Shown here: piece by piece, positions 43,094 to 51,645 of the stretch | Position numbering within the stretch: the stretch's first letter is position 1 | Layout of the letters: each line of letters opens with the position of its first letter | NCBI RefSeq assembly: GCF_008180445.1 | Contig: NZ_VTER01000005.1 | Location: 248,001-312,000 of the forward strand | DNA length: 64,000 nt | Reading direction: 5' to 3' | Source: Bacillus_AB infantis_B | GTDB taxonomy: Bacteria > Bacillota > Bacilli > Bacillales > Cytobacillaceae | The notes under the pieces: generated by a model | Told to the model about the DNA's origin: nothing | What the model saw: only the letters and a program-made list of their open reading frames with translations | The model's database searches: none | Program-made: the position numbers and the translations under genes

Positions 43094-43158
43094 GAGCCAG
43101 GGGGTCAGGTCCCTTGGCCCATTTAAAAAAGAGCCAAGGGGTCTGTCCCCCTGGCTCA
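43094..43158. repeat. REP-type bipartite palindrome upstream of the RAYT gene
   Basis: GAGCCAGGGGGTCAGG...TTGGCCC, AAAAAA spacer, GAGCCAAGGGG...CCCTGGCTCA. It completes the REP-RAYT-REP arrangement and supplies the TGA stop of the pRiA4b ORF-3 gene. Confidence 0.95.
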
Positions 43159-43887
43159 CTTCCGATACTTATCCTCAATTACCATATATCTTTCGTGGTT
43201 AATCTTATCCCACTCAGTTTTCTTGTAATTTAGCCCTTTTAAACTGTCATTGATCGAGGCAGGATCATATTCCCGAAAATACATCGATTCGGCCCAAACT
43301 TTCATGTCCTCATGCTCTGGATGCTTCTCATCCCGATAAGCTTCTAGAAATTCATAGAATCCATGCAGCCCGCCCACATCTTCAGGTGGTGCTGTTTCTG
43401 CTCCATCAAGCAGGGTTGGAAAACCAAAGTAGTAGTCATCGACAGTCTGATCAAGCTTCACGTTAAAACGCCAGCCGTCACCAAAATCATAGGAATATTT
43501 AATTTCCTTATATTTTTCCAGATAATCATCGATTTTTAAACCGCTAGGCTTGCGCACTTCAACCTTCAATCTTTCCTGACGATTCTTCTCAAAATCCAAC
43601 ATTTCCGCCGGCATTGATCTCAGCCGCTCTTCATACATGCCCTTGTTTTTCTTAAAATGCTGATGCTCAAGATAAGCTTCTTCATTATCTGTAACAATCC
43701 TCTGGTCCTCAATCAGGTCAAACTCAAAAAGATGATAACCGTCATAAGGATAACCACTACGAAAATTGGTCACATTCTGGATGACATCATGAAGCCTCTT
43801 ATACGTCGCTCCCGCTGGCATGATGACTTTTCTCCATATTAATGGATTTGACCCTTCTAATTCTATTCTTATAATATATGATTTCAA
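43156..43887 (-). CDS. Plasmid pRiA4b ORF-3 family protein
   Basis: 243 aa, IS1096/TnpR-like 'pRiA4b ORF-3' domain: IIRIELEGSNPLIWRKVIMPAGATYKRLHDVIQNVTNF...YDGYHLFEF at the N-terminus and the signature YSYDFGDGWRFNVKLDQTV (about 143-161), then CGG-equivalent EDVGGLHGFYEFLEAYRDEKHPEHEDMKVWA. The family is associated with mobile elements as a passenger gene, but its function is unknown. TTG start after GGAGGCG. It lies just upstream of the RAYT gene on the same strand, separated by a REP that supplies its stop. Confidence 0.9.
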   Translation of the reverse strand: MKSYIIRIELEGSNPLIWRKVIMPAGATYKRLHDVIQNVTNFRSGYPYDGYHLFEFDLIEDQRIVTDNEEAYLEHQHFKKNKGMYEERLRSMPAEMLDFEKNRQERLKVEVRKPSGLKIDDYLEKYKEIKYSYDFGDGWRFNVKLDQTVDDYYFGFPTLLDGAETAPPEDVGGLHGFYEFLEAYRDEKHPEHEDMKVWAESMYFREYDPASINDSLKGLNYKKTEWDKINHERYMVIEDKYRK

Positions 43888-43916
43888 GTTAAATTCGCCT
43901 CCATCTATTGGGTGGT

Positions 43917-43944
43917 GAGCCAGGGGGACAGGTCCCGTGGCTCA
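43917..43944. repeat. Single REP half-element
   Basis: One 28-base unit only, GAGCCAGGGGGACAGG...CGTGGCTCA, with no A-tract or second unit, just upstream of the pRiA4b ORF-3 gene. Confidence 0.88.
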
Positions 43945-44003
43945 TTCTGAAATTATGAGTAGCCGAAACAAACAGTGTTTTCTTTATTATACCCAATAAA
44001 GCG

Positions 44004-44068
44004 GAGCCATAGGGACAGGTCAAGTGGTTCAGTCTTAAAAAGAGCCAAGGGGTCTGTCCCCCCGGCTC
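44004..44068. repeat. REP-type bipartite palindrome
   Basis: GAGCCATAGGGACAGG...AGTGGTTC (degenerate left unit), TAAAAA spacer, GAGCCAAGGGG...CCCCGGCTC, 13 bases beyond the stop of the nuclease-like gene. Confidence 0.9.
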
Positions 44069-44080
44069 CCCTCTGCTCGT

Positions 44081-44782
44081 TCAATCATATCTAGGTATTG
44101 CCGGAAGATACAACACAACAACTTGGGAAAGCAATGGCGGATAGTGTTTTATTCCTAAAGTGTGGAAAACTTCTTGATAATGGGTAAGCCACTGGTCTTT
44201 AGATGTCTTAATGTGAGTGTCATCATCTATAAATTGTACAAGTATTAACCATGTTGGAATATGCAGTTCTTGATTAAGGAGATATAGATATGCAAACCGA
44301 TTCGCTAATTGATAGTATTCTTTCAGCCAAGGAGTTATAGGTGTAGTAGAACCAAATAGTTCTTGGGTAGACGCGATGGTTTCTGTAATTTGAGAGATAC
44401 TTTGTAAGGAAGTAGCTTTGATTTTGGAGTGCGTTTCACGGAGATGTGATTTTGCTTCCACCATAATTAACCCTTTTCTGGTGATACCTTCAACCAGGCC
44501 TATCCCATCCCAAACTGGCCCGTTTTTAGCCCAGTGATCACGTATAAACCGTTTTGATTTTTTACACTCGTCTTCATCATCATAATATAGCTGTAAAAAG
44601 TCATCTTGATATTCCTTGTAATTTTCATGAGCAAGAGGAGACTTCCAGTTTATTTTTCTTTCTCCATGTATATAAGCTAATAGCGAAGGAGAGTGCGAGA
44701 AAATGTCTTGATTTAATGCCTCGCTATATTTATTTACGTAAGTTTGAAATTGGTGTTGGCTTCCTTTAACTGCTTCAGTCAT
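44081..44782 (-). CDS. Conserved protein with PD-(D/E)XK-nuclease-like motif
   Basis: 233 aa. The central segment VWDGIGLVEGITRKGLIMVEAKSH has the D...x12-20...ExK spacing of PD-(D/E)XK nucleases (D in VWDGIG, E-A-K in MVEAKSH), followed by a helix carrying a conserved Gln-like region (SKIKATSLQSISQI). The rest is helical, with no second known domain. I do not recognise a named family. ATG 44782 has AGGTGGGAG upstream; the GTG at 44791 is an alternative. Its start overlaps the stop of a 40-codon ORF (ATGA), suggesting translational coupling. The region is AT-rich, consistent with horizontal transfer. Confidence 0.68.
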   Translation of the reverse strand: MTEAVKGSQHQFQTYVNKYSEALNQDIFSHSPSLLAYIHGERKINWKSPLAHENYKEYQDDFLQLYYDDEDECKKSKRFIRDHWAKNGPVWDGIGLVEGITRKGLIMVEAKSHLRETHSKIKATSLQSISQITETIASTQELFGSTTPITPWLKEYYQLANRFAYLYLLNQELHIPTWLILVQFIDDDTHIKTSKDQWLTHYQEVFHTLGIKHYPPLLSQVVVLYLPAIPRYD

Positions 44783-44901
44783 AGCTCCCACCTGAATAAG
44801 CTTTTTTTATTTGCTGCCAAAAAATACTTATAATCAGGGATGATCCTGCTACTATTATCTGCACCTAGAATAAAAAAACAACATAATAAATCTTTTCTCA
44901 T
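44779..44901 (-). CDS. Small ORF (40 codons) coupled to the nuclease-like gene
   Basis: ATG at 44901 with a strong AAAGGGGGAAG eight bases upstream, encoding MRKDLLCCFFILGADNSSR and 21 more residues ending LFRWEL. Its TGA overlaps the ATG of the next gene in an ATGA junction. The peptide has a hydrophobic CCFFIL patch near the start and a basic/aromatic tail. No homology is recognised. It could be a leader peptide controlling the downstream gene or a small partner protein. Confidence 0.5.
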   Translation of the reverse strand: MRKDLLCCFFILGADNSSRIIPDYKYFLAANKKSLFRWEL

Positions 44902-44949
44902 ACATTCTTCCCCCTTTTAATACACACCCAAATTATACCATATAAAAAA

Positions 44950-45014
44950 ACCACAGGGTCAGACCCCATGGCCCAGCCCCTCAAAAAGAGCCAAGGGACC
45001 TGACCCCTCGGCCC
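44950..45014. repeat. REP-type bipartite palindrome in a divergent gap
   Basis: ACCACAGGGTCAGACCC...ATGGCCC, CAAAAA spacer, GAGCCAAGGGACCTGACCC...CGGCCC. Between the small ORF and the S9 peptidase promoter region. Intergenic sequence 44902-45075 otherwise shows only AT-rich DNA. Confidence 0.9.
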
Positions 45015-45075
45015 AAAAAGAGGATTTCCCCCCTACCACCTCGAAACTATTACCAACACCGAAAGGAGAATTCCA

Positions 45076-47118
45076 ATGAAACCACCTATCGCAAAACGCA
45101 TTCCACACCCCCACACCTTGCATGGGGATGTGCGTGAAGACGACTATTATTGGCTGAGGGACCGCAACAATCTGGAGGTCATTACTTATCTGGAGGAAGA
45201 AAATCGATATTACGACGAGATTATGCGTCCAATGGAGGAGCAGACCGAGCAGCTTTATCAGAGCATGGTTGACCGTGTGCCTGATTCAGAAGTGAAGGTG
45301 CCGGTGCAGCATGGACCGTACTTCTACTATTCTTTTTTGGACAAAGACAAGCAGTATCCAATTTATGCGCGAAAGAAGGCGGCAAACCGCGAGCAGCTGC
45401 CGGAAGCGGCAGAGGAAGTCATACTGGACTTGAACAAGTTAGCCGCTGAGGGAGATTATTTAAGTGTAACGCTGCAGCGTATAAGCACAGATCATAACCG
45501 CCTTGCTTATTTGGAGAATCGTGATGGCACTGATCGCTATACCATTTATGTAAAGGATTTGGAAACAGGTGAGCTTCTGCCGGACAAGGTTCCGAATGTC
45601 TTTATCCATGGCAGCATGGAGCTGAGCGAGTGCGGAGAATATATTTTCTACATAACGGTCGATGAAAGCCAGCGTCCATACCAGCTTTGGCGGCATCGCC
45701 TTGGAAGTGAGAACAGCAGTGATGAGCTGTTATATGAAGAAAAAGACATAACATTTTCTTTGTATGTGTCTAAATCGCAGAGCGGGAAATATATTTTTGC
45801 ACATTCAAGGTCAAAAACGACGAGCGAGATCCGCCTGTTGGATGCTGCTTCCCCATTGACTTCTTTAGAGCTGGTAGATGAGCGCCGGGAAGGGATTGAA
45901 TACGATGTAGAGCATTGGGAGGATGACCTGCTCATACTGACAAATGAGGGTGCATTGAACTTCCAGCTGCTCAGCTGCCCGGTCGGCGACCTTTCTGCAC
46001 GGGTGAAGGTTGTTGAGTATAGCGAGGATCGTTATCTTCAAGCTATGTACCCATATCGGGATACACTGCTTCTTTTTGGCCGGGAGAACGGGCTGACGCA
46101 AATTTGGGTACTGCACGATGGTGAGATGGCTCGAATAGAATGGGACGAGCCCCTCTTTACCGTATCCGTTTTACCCGGTCAAAGCTACGAAACAGCAGAG
46201 GCACTCCTCCAATTTGAGTCCCTGGTTACGCCAAAAACAACTTACGGGCTGAATCTTCTTACGGGCGAGAGAAATTGTTTGCAAGTAGCGCCTGTCAGCG
46301 GGGAATATGATCCGTCCCTCTTTCAGCAAGAACAGCTGTGGGCGGCTGCCGAGGATGGAGTCCAAGTCCCTCTAAGCGTCGTCTACCAGGAAGGTGCGCT
46401 GGATAATGGACCTGCACCCTTGATTCTGTATGCATATGGATCTTATGGAGCAAACAGCGATCCGCGTTTTGACCCGTATCGTCTGCCGCTGCTGGAAAAA
46501 GGGGTCATCTATGTCACGGCACAAGTGCGCGGCGGCTCCGAAATGGGACGGAATTGGTATGAAGACGGAAAGATGCAGAACAAGCGAAACACCTTCACCG
46601 ATTTCATTGCTGCGGGGAAGTATCTTGTTGAACAGGGCTACACATCCTCAAGTCAGATGGCAGCCTATGGCGGCAGTGCGGGCGGCTTGCTAGTCGGTGC
46701 AGTGGCCAATATGGCCGGGGAACTGTTCCAGGTGGCCGTCCCGGCAGTTCCATTCGTCGACGTTGTCACAACCATGCTCGATGCAACCATTCCCCTCACC
46801 ACCCTGGAATGGGATGAATGGGGCAATCCAGAAAATCAAGAAGACTATTTTCATATGAAATCTTACAGCCCTTATGACAATGTTGAAGCCAAGAACTACC
46901 CGCACATGTATATCACAACCGGCCTGAACGATCCGCGGGTTGCCTACTGGGAGCCAGCCAAATGGGCTGCACGCCTAAGAGACTTAAAAACGGACAACAA
47001 CACCCTTGTCCTCAAAACCAACATGGGTGCCGGCCACTTCGGCGCTTCAGGACGTTTCAACCATTTGAAAGAAACTGCAGCTTGTTATGCGTTTATTTTG
47101 GATAAGATTAGGCCATAG
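45076..47118 (+). CDS. S9A family prolyl oligopeptidase (oligopeptidase B-like)
   Basis: 680 aa cytoplasmic serine peptidase that cuts small peptides, usually after basic residues in oligopeptidase B. N-terminal RIPHPHTLHGDVREDDYYWLRDRNNLEVITYLEEENRYYD is the S9A opening, then a seven-bladed propeller (about 70-400). The C-terminal alpha/beta hydrolase domain has PLILYAYGSYGANSDPRF and VRGGSEMGRNWYEDGKMQNKRNTFTDF. The nucleophile is S534 in YGGSAGGLLVG; the catalytic Asp is in TGLNDPRVAYWEPAKW and His in NMGAGHFGASGRF. All three residues are present. Start after AAAGGAG. The last codons (R-P-stop) run into a REP: the stop TAG is in GGCCATAGGG. Confidence 0.94.
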   Translation: MKPPIAKRIPHPHTLHGDVREDDYYWLRDRNNLEVITYLEEENRYYDEIMRPMEEQTEQLYQSMVDRVPDSEVKVPVQHGPYFYYSFLDKDKQYPIYARKKAANREQLPEAAEEVILDLNKLAAEGDYLSVTLQRISTDHNRLAYLENRDGTDRYTIYVKDLETGELLPDKVPNVFIHGSMELSECGEYIFYITVDESQRPYQLWRHRLGSENSSDELLYEEKDITFSLYVSKSQSGKYIFAHSRSKTTSEIRLLDAASPLTSLELVDERREGIEYDVEHWEDDLLILTNEGALNFQLLSCPVGDLSARVKVVEYSEDRYLQAMYPYRDTLLLFGRENGLTQIWVLHDGEMARIEWDEPLFTVSVLPGQSYETAEALLQFESLVTPKTTYGLNLLTGERNCLQVAPVSGEYDPSLFQQEQLWAAAEDGVQVPLSVVYQEGALDNGPAPLILYAYGSYGANSDPRFDPYRLPLLEKGVIYVTAQVRGGSEMGRNWYEDGKMQNKRNTFTDFIAAGKYLVEQGYTSSSQMAAYGGSAGGLLVGAVANMAGELFQVAVPAVPFVDVVTTMLDATIPLTTLEWDEWGNPENQEDYFHMKSYSPYDNVEAKNYPHMYITTGLNDPRVAYWEPAKWAARLRDLKTDNNTLVLKTNMGAGHFGASGRFNHLKETAACYAFILDKIRP

Positions 47119-47221
47119 GGTTAGGCCATAGGGTCAGGTACCGTGGCTCAAATTGAGAAAGAGCCAGGGGGTCTGTCCCCCTGGCTCTAAATTGCGCCAA
47201 GGGGACAGACCCCTCGGCCCA
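47111..47221. repeat. REP-type palindrome cluster between convergent genes
   Basis: Two copies of GGCCATAGGG, then a unit ending ACCGTGGCTC, GAGCCAGGGGGTCTG...CTGGCTC, and GCGCCAAGGGGACAG...TCGGCCC. The first copy provides the peptidase stop codon. Confidence 0.9.
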
Positions 47222-47267
47222 CACCTGCAAAGGGTTTCCAGCCCCAGCCGGCCTGCCCCCCATTCCT

Positions 47268-47900
47268 TCATTTTAAAGTATTCATCAGCTCATAGAAGTA
47301 CCCCTCCTCATAAGTCTTATTAAGCTTGAACCACGCCTGCAATGTTTCCGGCCTGCAAACATCGAGCTCCTTCAAGACCTCTGCCGCAAATTCCAAGGGA
47401 GCTATGCCTGAAGCGGTAACCAGATTCCCATCTGCCACTGCGGGCTCGAATTGATACAGCGATTCCCCAGCATAAAGCGGGCAGACGGCTTTCAAATAGC
47501 CTGGGTCATTGCTTGTATGCCTCCTGGTGTCCAGCAGCCCCTTATTAGCCAGGCCCATGGTTGCACCGCAGATGGCGGCTACAAGGGTCCCACTCTGCAG
47601 CCCGTTAGAGGCTATTTCCAATATGGGCTCGTGAATGGGCTCAAGCCAGGTATCCCCGCCCGGAAGAATCAGGATATCTTGGCTATCCAAACTGCACTCC
47701 TCCATAGATAAATCAGGCTGCATGGCCACCCCTCCCATTGTTTTGACAGGGTTTCTGTCCGCACCTACGGTAATCACCTCTATAGGCGCCACCCCTTTCC
47801 TGAAATACCTGCCCGAATTCAGTTCGGCAATCAAATACCCCGCTTCCCAGTCAGACATCGTATCAAAAACATAAAGATAAGCTTTTTTTGTGTGCATCAT
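47268..47900 (-). CDS. DJ-1/PfpI family protein (type 1 glutamine amidotransferase-like)
   Basis: 210 aa. The DJ-1/PfpI fold is shown by LYVFDTMSDWEAGYLIAELN, ILILPGGDTWL and the nucleophile elbow GTLVAAICGATMGLANKGLLD with its reactive Cys. The HTSNDPGYLKA block is typical of the YoaZ/YdeA-type subgroup. May act as a deglycase, chaperone or hydrolase; these are hard to tell apart. The ATG at 47900 follows GAGGAG. The WYL regulator gene ends 71 bases upstream on the same strand, so both are probably one transcript and the enzyme is under its control. Confidence 0.87.
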   Translation of the reverse strand: MMHTKKAYLYVFDTMSDWEAGYLIAELNSGRYFRKGVAPIEVITVGADRNPVKTMGGVAMQPDLSMEECSLDSQDILILPGGDTWLEPIHEPILEIASNGLQSGTLVAAICGATMGLANKGLLDTRRHTSNDPGYLKAVCPLYAGESLYQFEPAVADGNLVTASGIAPLEFAAEVLKELDVCRPETLQAWFKLNKTYEEGYFYELMNTLK

Positions 47901-47971
47901 CAGATCTCCTCTACCAGTCATTAGAGGCCCATTATAAAAAAACTTCACTGACAGTCCGCGCCAGTAAAGTT

Positions 47972-48934
47972 TCATTTCTGATAGTGATCAGCCAATTCAT
48001 ATAAAGCCTCCAGCATTTTCTTCTTCATGCTGGCCGGTTCCAGAATTTGAAGCGACTTCCCATAAGGCAGGAGCAGATGCACCACATAGGTATGCAAGGC
48101 TTCTTTTTCCAAAAAAAACACAGCCCTTTCTGAAGTGCGCTCTGCCAGATGATGACCTAAAAACCAATGCCGGCATAAATCATCCAGTGCGCCGGTTCTG
48201 CCGCTGACAACAAAAGGCACAAATTCCTGCGTTTGTTCTTTCTCCGGAAGCAGGTTCTTCATAAAAAATGCGCTGGCTGAAAAACCTGCTGGACGGTTAA
48301 AGCTGGATCCGGTTTCAGCCATACCGGCAATCCTATCGACCCTGAAACTGCGGATTTCGTTCCTCAGATGGCAGAATGCCGCCACATACCAGCGGCCGTT
48401 CCAATAGATGATTCCATAAGGGTCAATCTTCCTCCGCTTAGGCTGGTCTTCACGAACCGTATAATAGTCAATTTCCATAGAAACCTGGTTGATGACCCCC
48501 TGCTCGAGCTCCTTCAATATCGAATCCTCAGGCAGACCGGCAGCAGCACCGATCACATCAAGCCCCTCCACACGCCGCCTGACCATGCTTTCCTGCTCAG
48601 GCGTTGAGTACATGGACAGCTTTGATGCTGCGCTGTCCAACAGCTCCCCTGAAAAATACCCCGCCTCTTTCGCCAAAGCAGCTGCCTGAAGCAAGGCTGT
48701 TTGTTCCTCCGCACTAAACAGGAGAGGACTTTCAACGAACTGGTGTAAAAGCGTATATCCGCCATGATGGCCCGCCTCCGCGATAATCGGGACACCACTG
48801 GCACAAAGAGCATCAATATACCGGTAAACCGTTCTGATATTAACCTCCAGCTTTTCAGCCATCTGCTTCGCAGTAGCCTTCCTCCCCGAACTCAGCATCC
48901 AGAGAATCTGCATCATCTGATCCATTTTAGCCAT
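47972..48934 (-). CDS. YafY-type transcriptional regulator (HTH + WYL domain)
   Basis: 320 aa. N-terminal HTH_11: QILWMLSSGRKATAKQMAEKLEVNIRTVYRYIDALCASGVPIIAEAGHHGGYTL. A WYL domain follows (about 150-225, with IDPYGIIYWNGRWYVAAFCHLRNEIRSFRVDRI), then a C-terminal WCX-like region. WYL regulators sense nucleotides or DNA damage and other ligands. The ATG at 48934 is placed after GAGGGTG. It is transcribed with the DJ-1/PfpI gene downstream, which is its likely target. Confidence 0.9.
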   Translation of the reverse strand: MAKMDQMMQILWMLSSGRKATAKQMAEKLEVNIRTVYRYIDALCASGVPIIAEAGHHGGYTLLHQFVESPLLFSAEEQTALLQAAALAKEAGYFSGELLDSAASKLSMYSTPEQESMVRRRVEGLDVIGAAAGLPEDSILKELEQGVINQVSMEIDYYTVREDQPKRRKIDPYGIIYWNGRWYVAAFCHLRNEIRSFRVDRIAGMAETGSSFNRPAGFSASAFFMKNLLPEKEQTQEFVPFVVSGRTGALDDLCRHWFLGHHLAERTSERAVFFLEKEALHTYVVHLLLPYGKSLQILEPASMKKKMLEALYELADHYQK

Positions 48935-48991
48935 CTGATCCACCCTCGTAATTTATAATCACCATTCCTATCATTGCCAATAGCATAACAT

Positions 48992-49054
48992 GGGCCAGGG
49001 GGTCAGGTCCCCTGGCCCAGACAAAAAAAGCCAAGGGGTCTGTCCCCTTGGCTC
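48992..49054. repeat. REP-type bipartite palindrome
   Basis: GGGCCAGGGGGTCAGG...CTGGCCC, AAAAAAA spacer, AGCCAAGGGG...CTTGGCTC, directly after the stop of livM. Confidence 0.94.
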
Positions 49055-49055
49055 G

Positions 49056-50054
49056 CTATGCCGCCTTCTCCATCTCCCCTTTCTTCTTCTCCTTCCTTCC
49101 CTTTTCCAATGCGATTTTCCTAATAAAGCCTGCCAAGCCAGAAGGGAATCCTAATAGGACCACTATATATAAAAATCCAAGGATAATGGTCCATCTCTCT
49201 AAGATAGGATAAGTCATGGCCAACTCTGAGAGGAAGTGTCTTAAGTATTCAATGATTCCCGCCCCTGCGATGGCACCAGCCAGGGTTGCTATTCCGCCGA
49301 TCATGGTCATTAACAGGGCATCAAGGGTAACTTCAATTGAAAAGACATTAGTGTTGATGAACCTCAATGAAACAGCATATAGAGCACCACTGAAGGAAGC
49401 AGTTACTCCGGCTGTTACGCTTGCAATCAGCTTATAATGCAGTGATTTAAACCCTAGTGCCTCTGCTCTGTATTCATTCTGGGAGATGGCTTTCAGCACT
49501 TTACCGGTGGATGATTCGGTAAATAGCTTCAACAGGATGAAAACAGCCGCCACACTTATGAGTGTAATATAATAGAAGGAAGTTCGATCTTTGAATACAT
49601 CCGGTACACTAAAGGTAAATCCATCACCGCCATGTGTAAGTCCTCTCCACTTCTCTGCCAGGACTAGGAACAGCTGTGAAACAGCTAATGTAAGCATGGC
49701 ATAAAAATGGCTTTTGAGTCTTAAAGATAATAAGCCGATGATATAGCTTACCAAAGCCGACAGCAGGATGCCTATCACTAATCCAATCACAAAGGTGAGT
49801 AAGTTGGCTTCCATGTTATTAAAGATGAGTGCTGTACTATAAGCGCCGATCCCAAAGAACATACAATGGCCAAAAGAGACAATCCCCGTATAACCTAAAA
49901 GGATATCAAAGCTCATTGCGAAAATCGCAAAAATAAAGATTTGCGTAAGCAGAATCAGCGTGCTGCGGGAATCGTTGACAAAGGGGAACAACAGCATAAA
50001 CAGCATAATTCCAAGTCCCCAATACAGCGGCACTTTATGAAATATCCCTCTCAT
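49056..50054 (-). CDS. livM: Branched-chain amino acid-type ABC transporter permease LivM
   Basis: 332 aa, about nine membrane helices, with the LivM landmarks FAMSFDILLGYTGIVSFGHCMFFGIGAYSTALI and LKAISQNEYRAEALGFKSLHYKLIASVTAGVTASFSGALYAV, the EAA-like loop contacting the ATPases. Forms the channel with LivH. Its ATG overlaps livH by four bases. Last gene of the long operon that starts with the TetR gene at 57232. Because the operon also encodes an acyl-CoA ligase and MaoC/KAS enzymes, the cargo may be a carboxylic acid rather than leucine. Confidence 0.93.
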   Translation of the reverse strand: MRGIFHKVPLYWGLGIMLFMLLFPFVNDSRSTLILLTQIFIFAIFAMSFDILLGYTGIVSFGHCMFFGIGAYSTALIFNNMEANLLTFVIGLVIGILLSALVSYIIGLLSLRLKSHFYAMLTLAVSQLFLVLAEKWRGLTHGGDGFTFSVPDVFKDRTSFYYITLISVAAVFILLKLFTESSTGKVLKAISQNEYRAEALGFKSLHYKLIASVTAGVTASFSGALYAVSLRFINTNVFSIEVTLDALLMTMIGGIATLAGAIAGAGIIEYLRHFLSELAMTYPILERWTIILGFLYIVVLLGFPSGLAGFIRKIALEKGRKEKKKGEMEKAA

Positions 50055-50920
50055 ATTGCACTCCCCTTTTCTCCCATCAGCCCGGTTGGTTTTACTAATA
50101 AAACGAGAGCTAAAAGGAGCATATTAAATGCCAGGGATAAATCAGGCATATAATAAGCCATGAATGCTCCTGCCACTCCTACTATAAGTGAAGCAAGAGC
50201 CGAGCCTTGCAAACTGCCCATCCCGCCAATGATGACCACAATAAAAGCCAGTATGGCATATTGCATACCCATTTCTGCAAAAACAACACCTGAGTATGGT
50301 GCCAATAGCGCCCCTCCTAATGCAGCTAATGCCGCTCCAAGCAGAAACACGAAAGTGAATAGTCCTTTGACATTAATACCAAGTGCCTGAACCATTTCCT
50401 TATCCAGCACCCCGGCTCTGATCATTAGACCAATTTGGGTTTTGCTGAGCAGAAGCCATAATGCCAGATACAGAAGTAGTCCAATCACAATCACAAAAAT
50501 GCGGTACTTGATGATGATGATCCCATCAAACTGATAGCTTCCATCCAGCCATTGTGGAAGGTTAACCCGAATGGGGTTCGGTCCCCAGAAGATTTTGATG
50601 CTCTCTGTTAATACCAGCATCCCGCCTAATGTAATAAGCAGTTGCCTGACATGATTTCCGTATACAGGGCGGATCAGGTATCTTTCCATAACCCAGCCCA
50701 GCGCTATCCCAATTGTAATGGCAACAGCTATTGCTAATAGAAAACTGTTCGTTTCTTTAAAAATCCATGCCCCTGAAAATGCTCCCCAGACGAATAATCC
50801 CCCATGGGCAAAATTCAATACACTCATCAGTCCAAAGATTAAAGTAAGTCCAGAAGCCAGGAGGAATATCAGCAATCCTGTTGAGACCCCGTTTACAAAT
50901 AAGTTGATAAAGACTTCCAT
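50051..50920 (-). CDS. livH: Branched-chain amino acid-type ABC transporter permease LivH
   Basis: 289 aa permease. Typical LivH blocks: NLFVNGVSTGLLIFLLASGLTLIFGLMSVLNFAHGGLFVWGAF and GVLDKEMVQALGINVKGLFTFVFLLGAALAALGGALLAPYSGV. The start at 50920 has GGGAGGC; the frame is open to 50968 without RBS. Partner of LivM in the same import complex. Confidence 0.93.
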   Translation of the reverse strand: MEVFINLFVNGVSTGLLIFLLASGLTLIFGLMSVLNFAHGGLFVWGAFSGAWIFKETNSFLLAIAVAITIGIALGWVMERYLIRPVYGNHVRQLLITLGGMLVLTESIKIFWGPNPIRVNLPQWLDGSYQFDGIIIIKYRIFVIVIGLLLYLALWLLLSKTQIGLMIRAGVLDKEMVQALGINVKGLFTFVFLLGAALAALGGALLAPYSGVVFAEMGMQYAILAFIVVIIGGMGSLQGSALASLIVGVAGAFMAYYMPDLSLAFNMLLLALVLLVKPTGLMGEKGSAI

Positions 50921-50940
50921 TTTCAGCCTCCCTTCGTTCC

Positions 50941-51645
50941 CTACGCAATGCCCAGGTACTTCTGGCAAGTTTCCTTATCTTCTATCAGATCTTCCATCCA
51001 GCCATCATGTACGATTCTTCCGTCGTCCATAATATAGAAGTAATCTCCGATTTCGCTTGCCATCACGAAATTTTGTTCAACAAGGAGAATAGTTGTTTTC
51101 TCCTTCATTTTCAGGATAGATTCCATCAGTTTTTCAATCATAATCGGTGACAGGCCCTTGCTTGGCTCATCAATCAGCATCAGCCCATCTCCATTAATAT
51201 ATGCCCTCGCTATTGCCAGCATCTGCTTTTGCCCGCCAGACAGGACTCCGCTTTTTTTTCGCCAAAACTTCTTTAAATCAGGAAATAGTTCGAGCATCCA
51301 TTCAATTTTTGCTTCTGTTTCACCAGTACTTTTCGCCTTGGCCAGGTTGAGGGTCTCTTCTACGGTAAGTGCACTAAAGATTCCCTGATTTTCTGGTACA
51401 TATCCAATCCCTTTTCGAGATATCAAGTGAGTAGGCATCCCGCTGATTTTCTGATTGTTATAGTGCACAGAACCAGTGGTAGATGGATTGAAGCCCATGA
51501 TAGAGCGCAGTGTTGTTGTTTTACCTGCACCATTTCTACCGAAGAGCACGGTAATGCTTTTCTCTTCAACAGACATGGAAACTCCCTGTAAAATGTGGTA
51601 TTGACCCAGATAGGTTTCCATATTATCCAGTTTTAATAGACTCAC
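50941..51645 (-). CDS. livF: ABC transporter ATP-binding protein LivF
   Basis: 234 aa ATPase. Walker A GRNGAGKTT, the LivF-type block GRNGAGKTTTLRSIMGFNPSTTGSV and GIGYVPENQGIFSALTVEETL, signature LSGGQKQMLAIARAY, Walker B LMLIDEPSKGLSP. GTG start at 51645 after GGGAGGC, overlapping livG by 23 bases. One of two ATPases powering the Liv-type importer. Confidence 0.93.
   Translation of the reverse strand: MSLLKLDNMETYLGQYHILQGVSMSVEEKSITVLFGRNGAGKTTTLRSIMGFNPSTTGSVHYNNQKISGMPTHLISRKGIGYVPENQGIFSALTVEETLNLAKAKSTGETEAKIEWMLELFPDLKKFWRKKSGVLSGGQKQMLAIARAYINGDGLMLIDEPSKGLSPIMIEKLMESILKMKEKTTILLVEQNFVMASEIGDYFYIMDDGRIVHDGWMEDLIEDKETCQKYLGIA

Noticed and set aside
42989..43159. 57-residue N-terminal extension of the RAYT protein
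   Set aside because: It consists of REP and leader-hairpin sequence; the ATG at 42988 has a perfect GGAGGTG.
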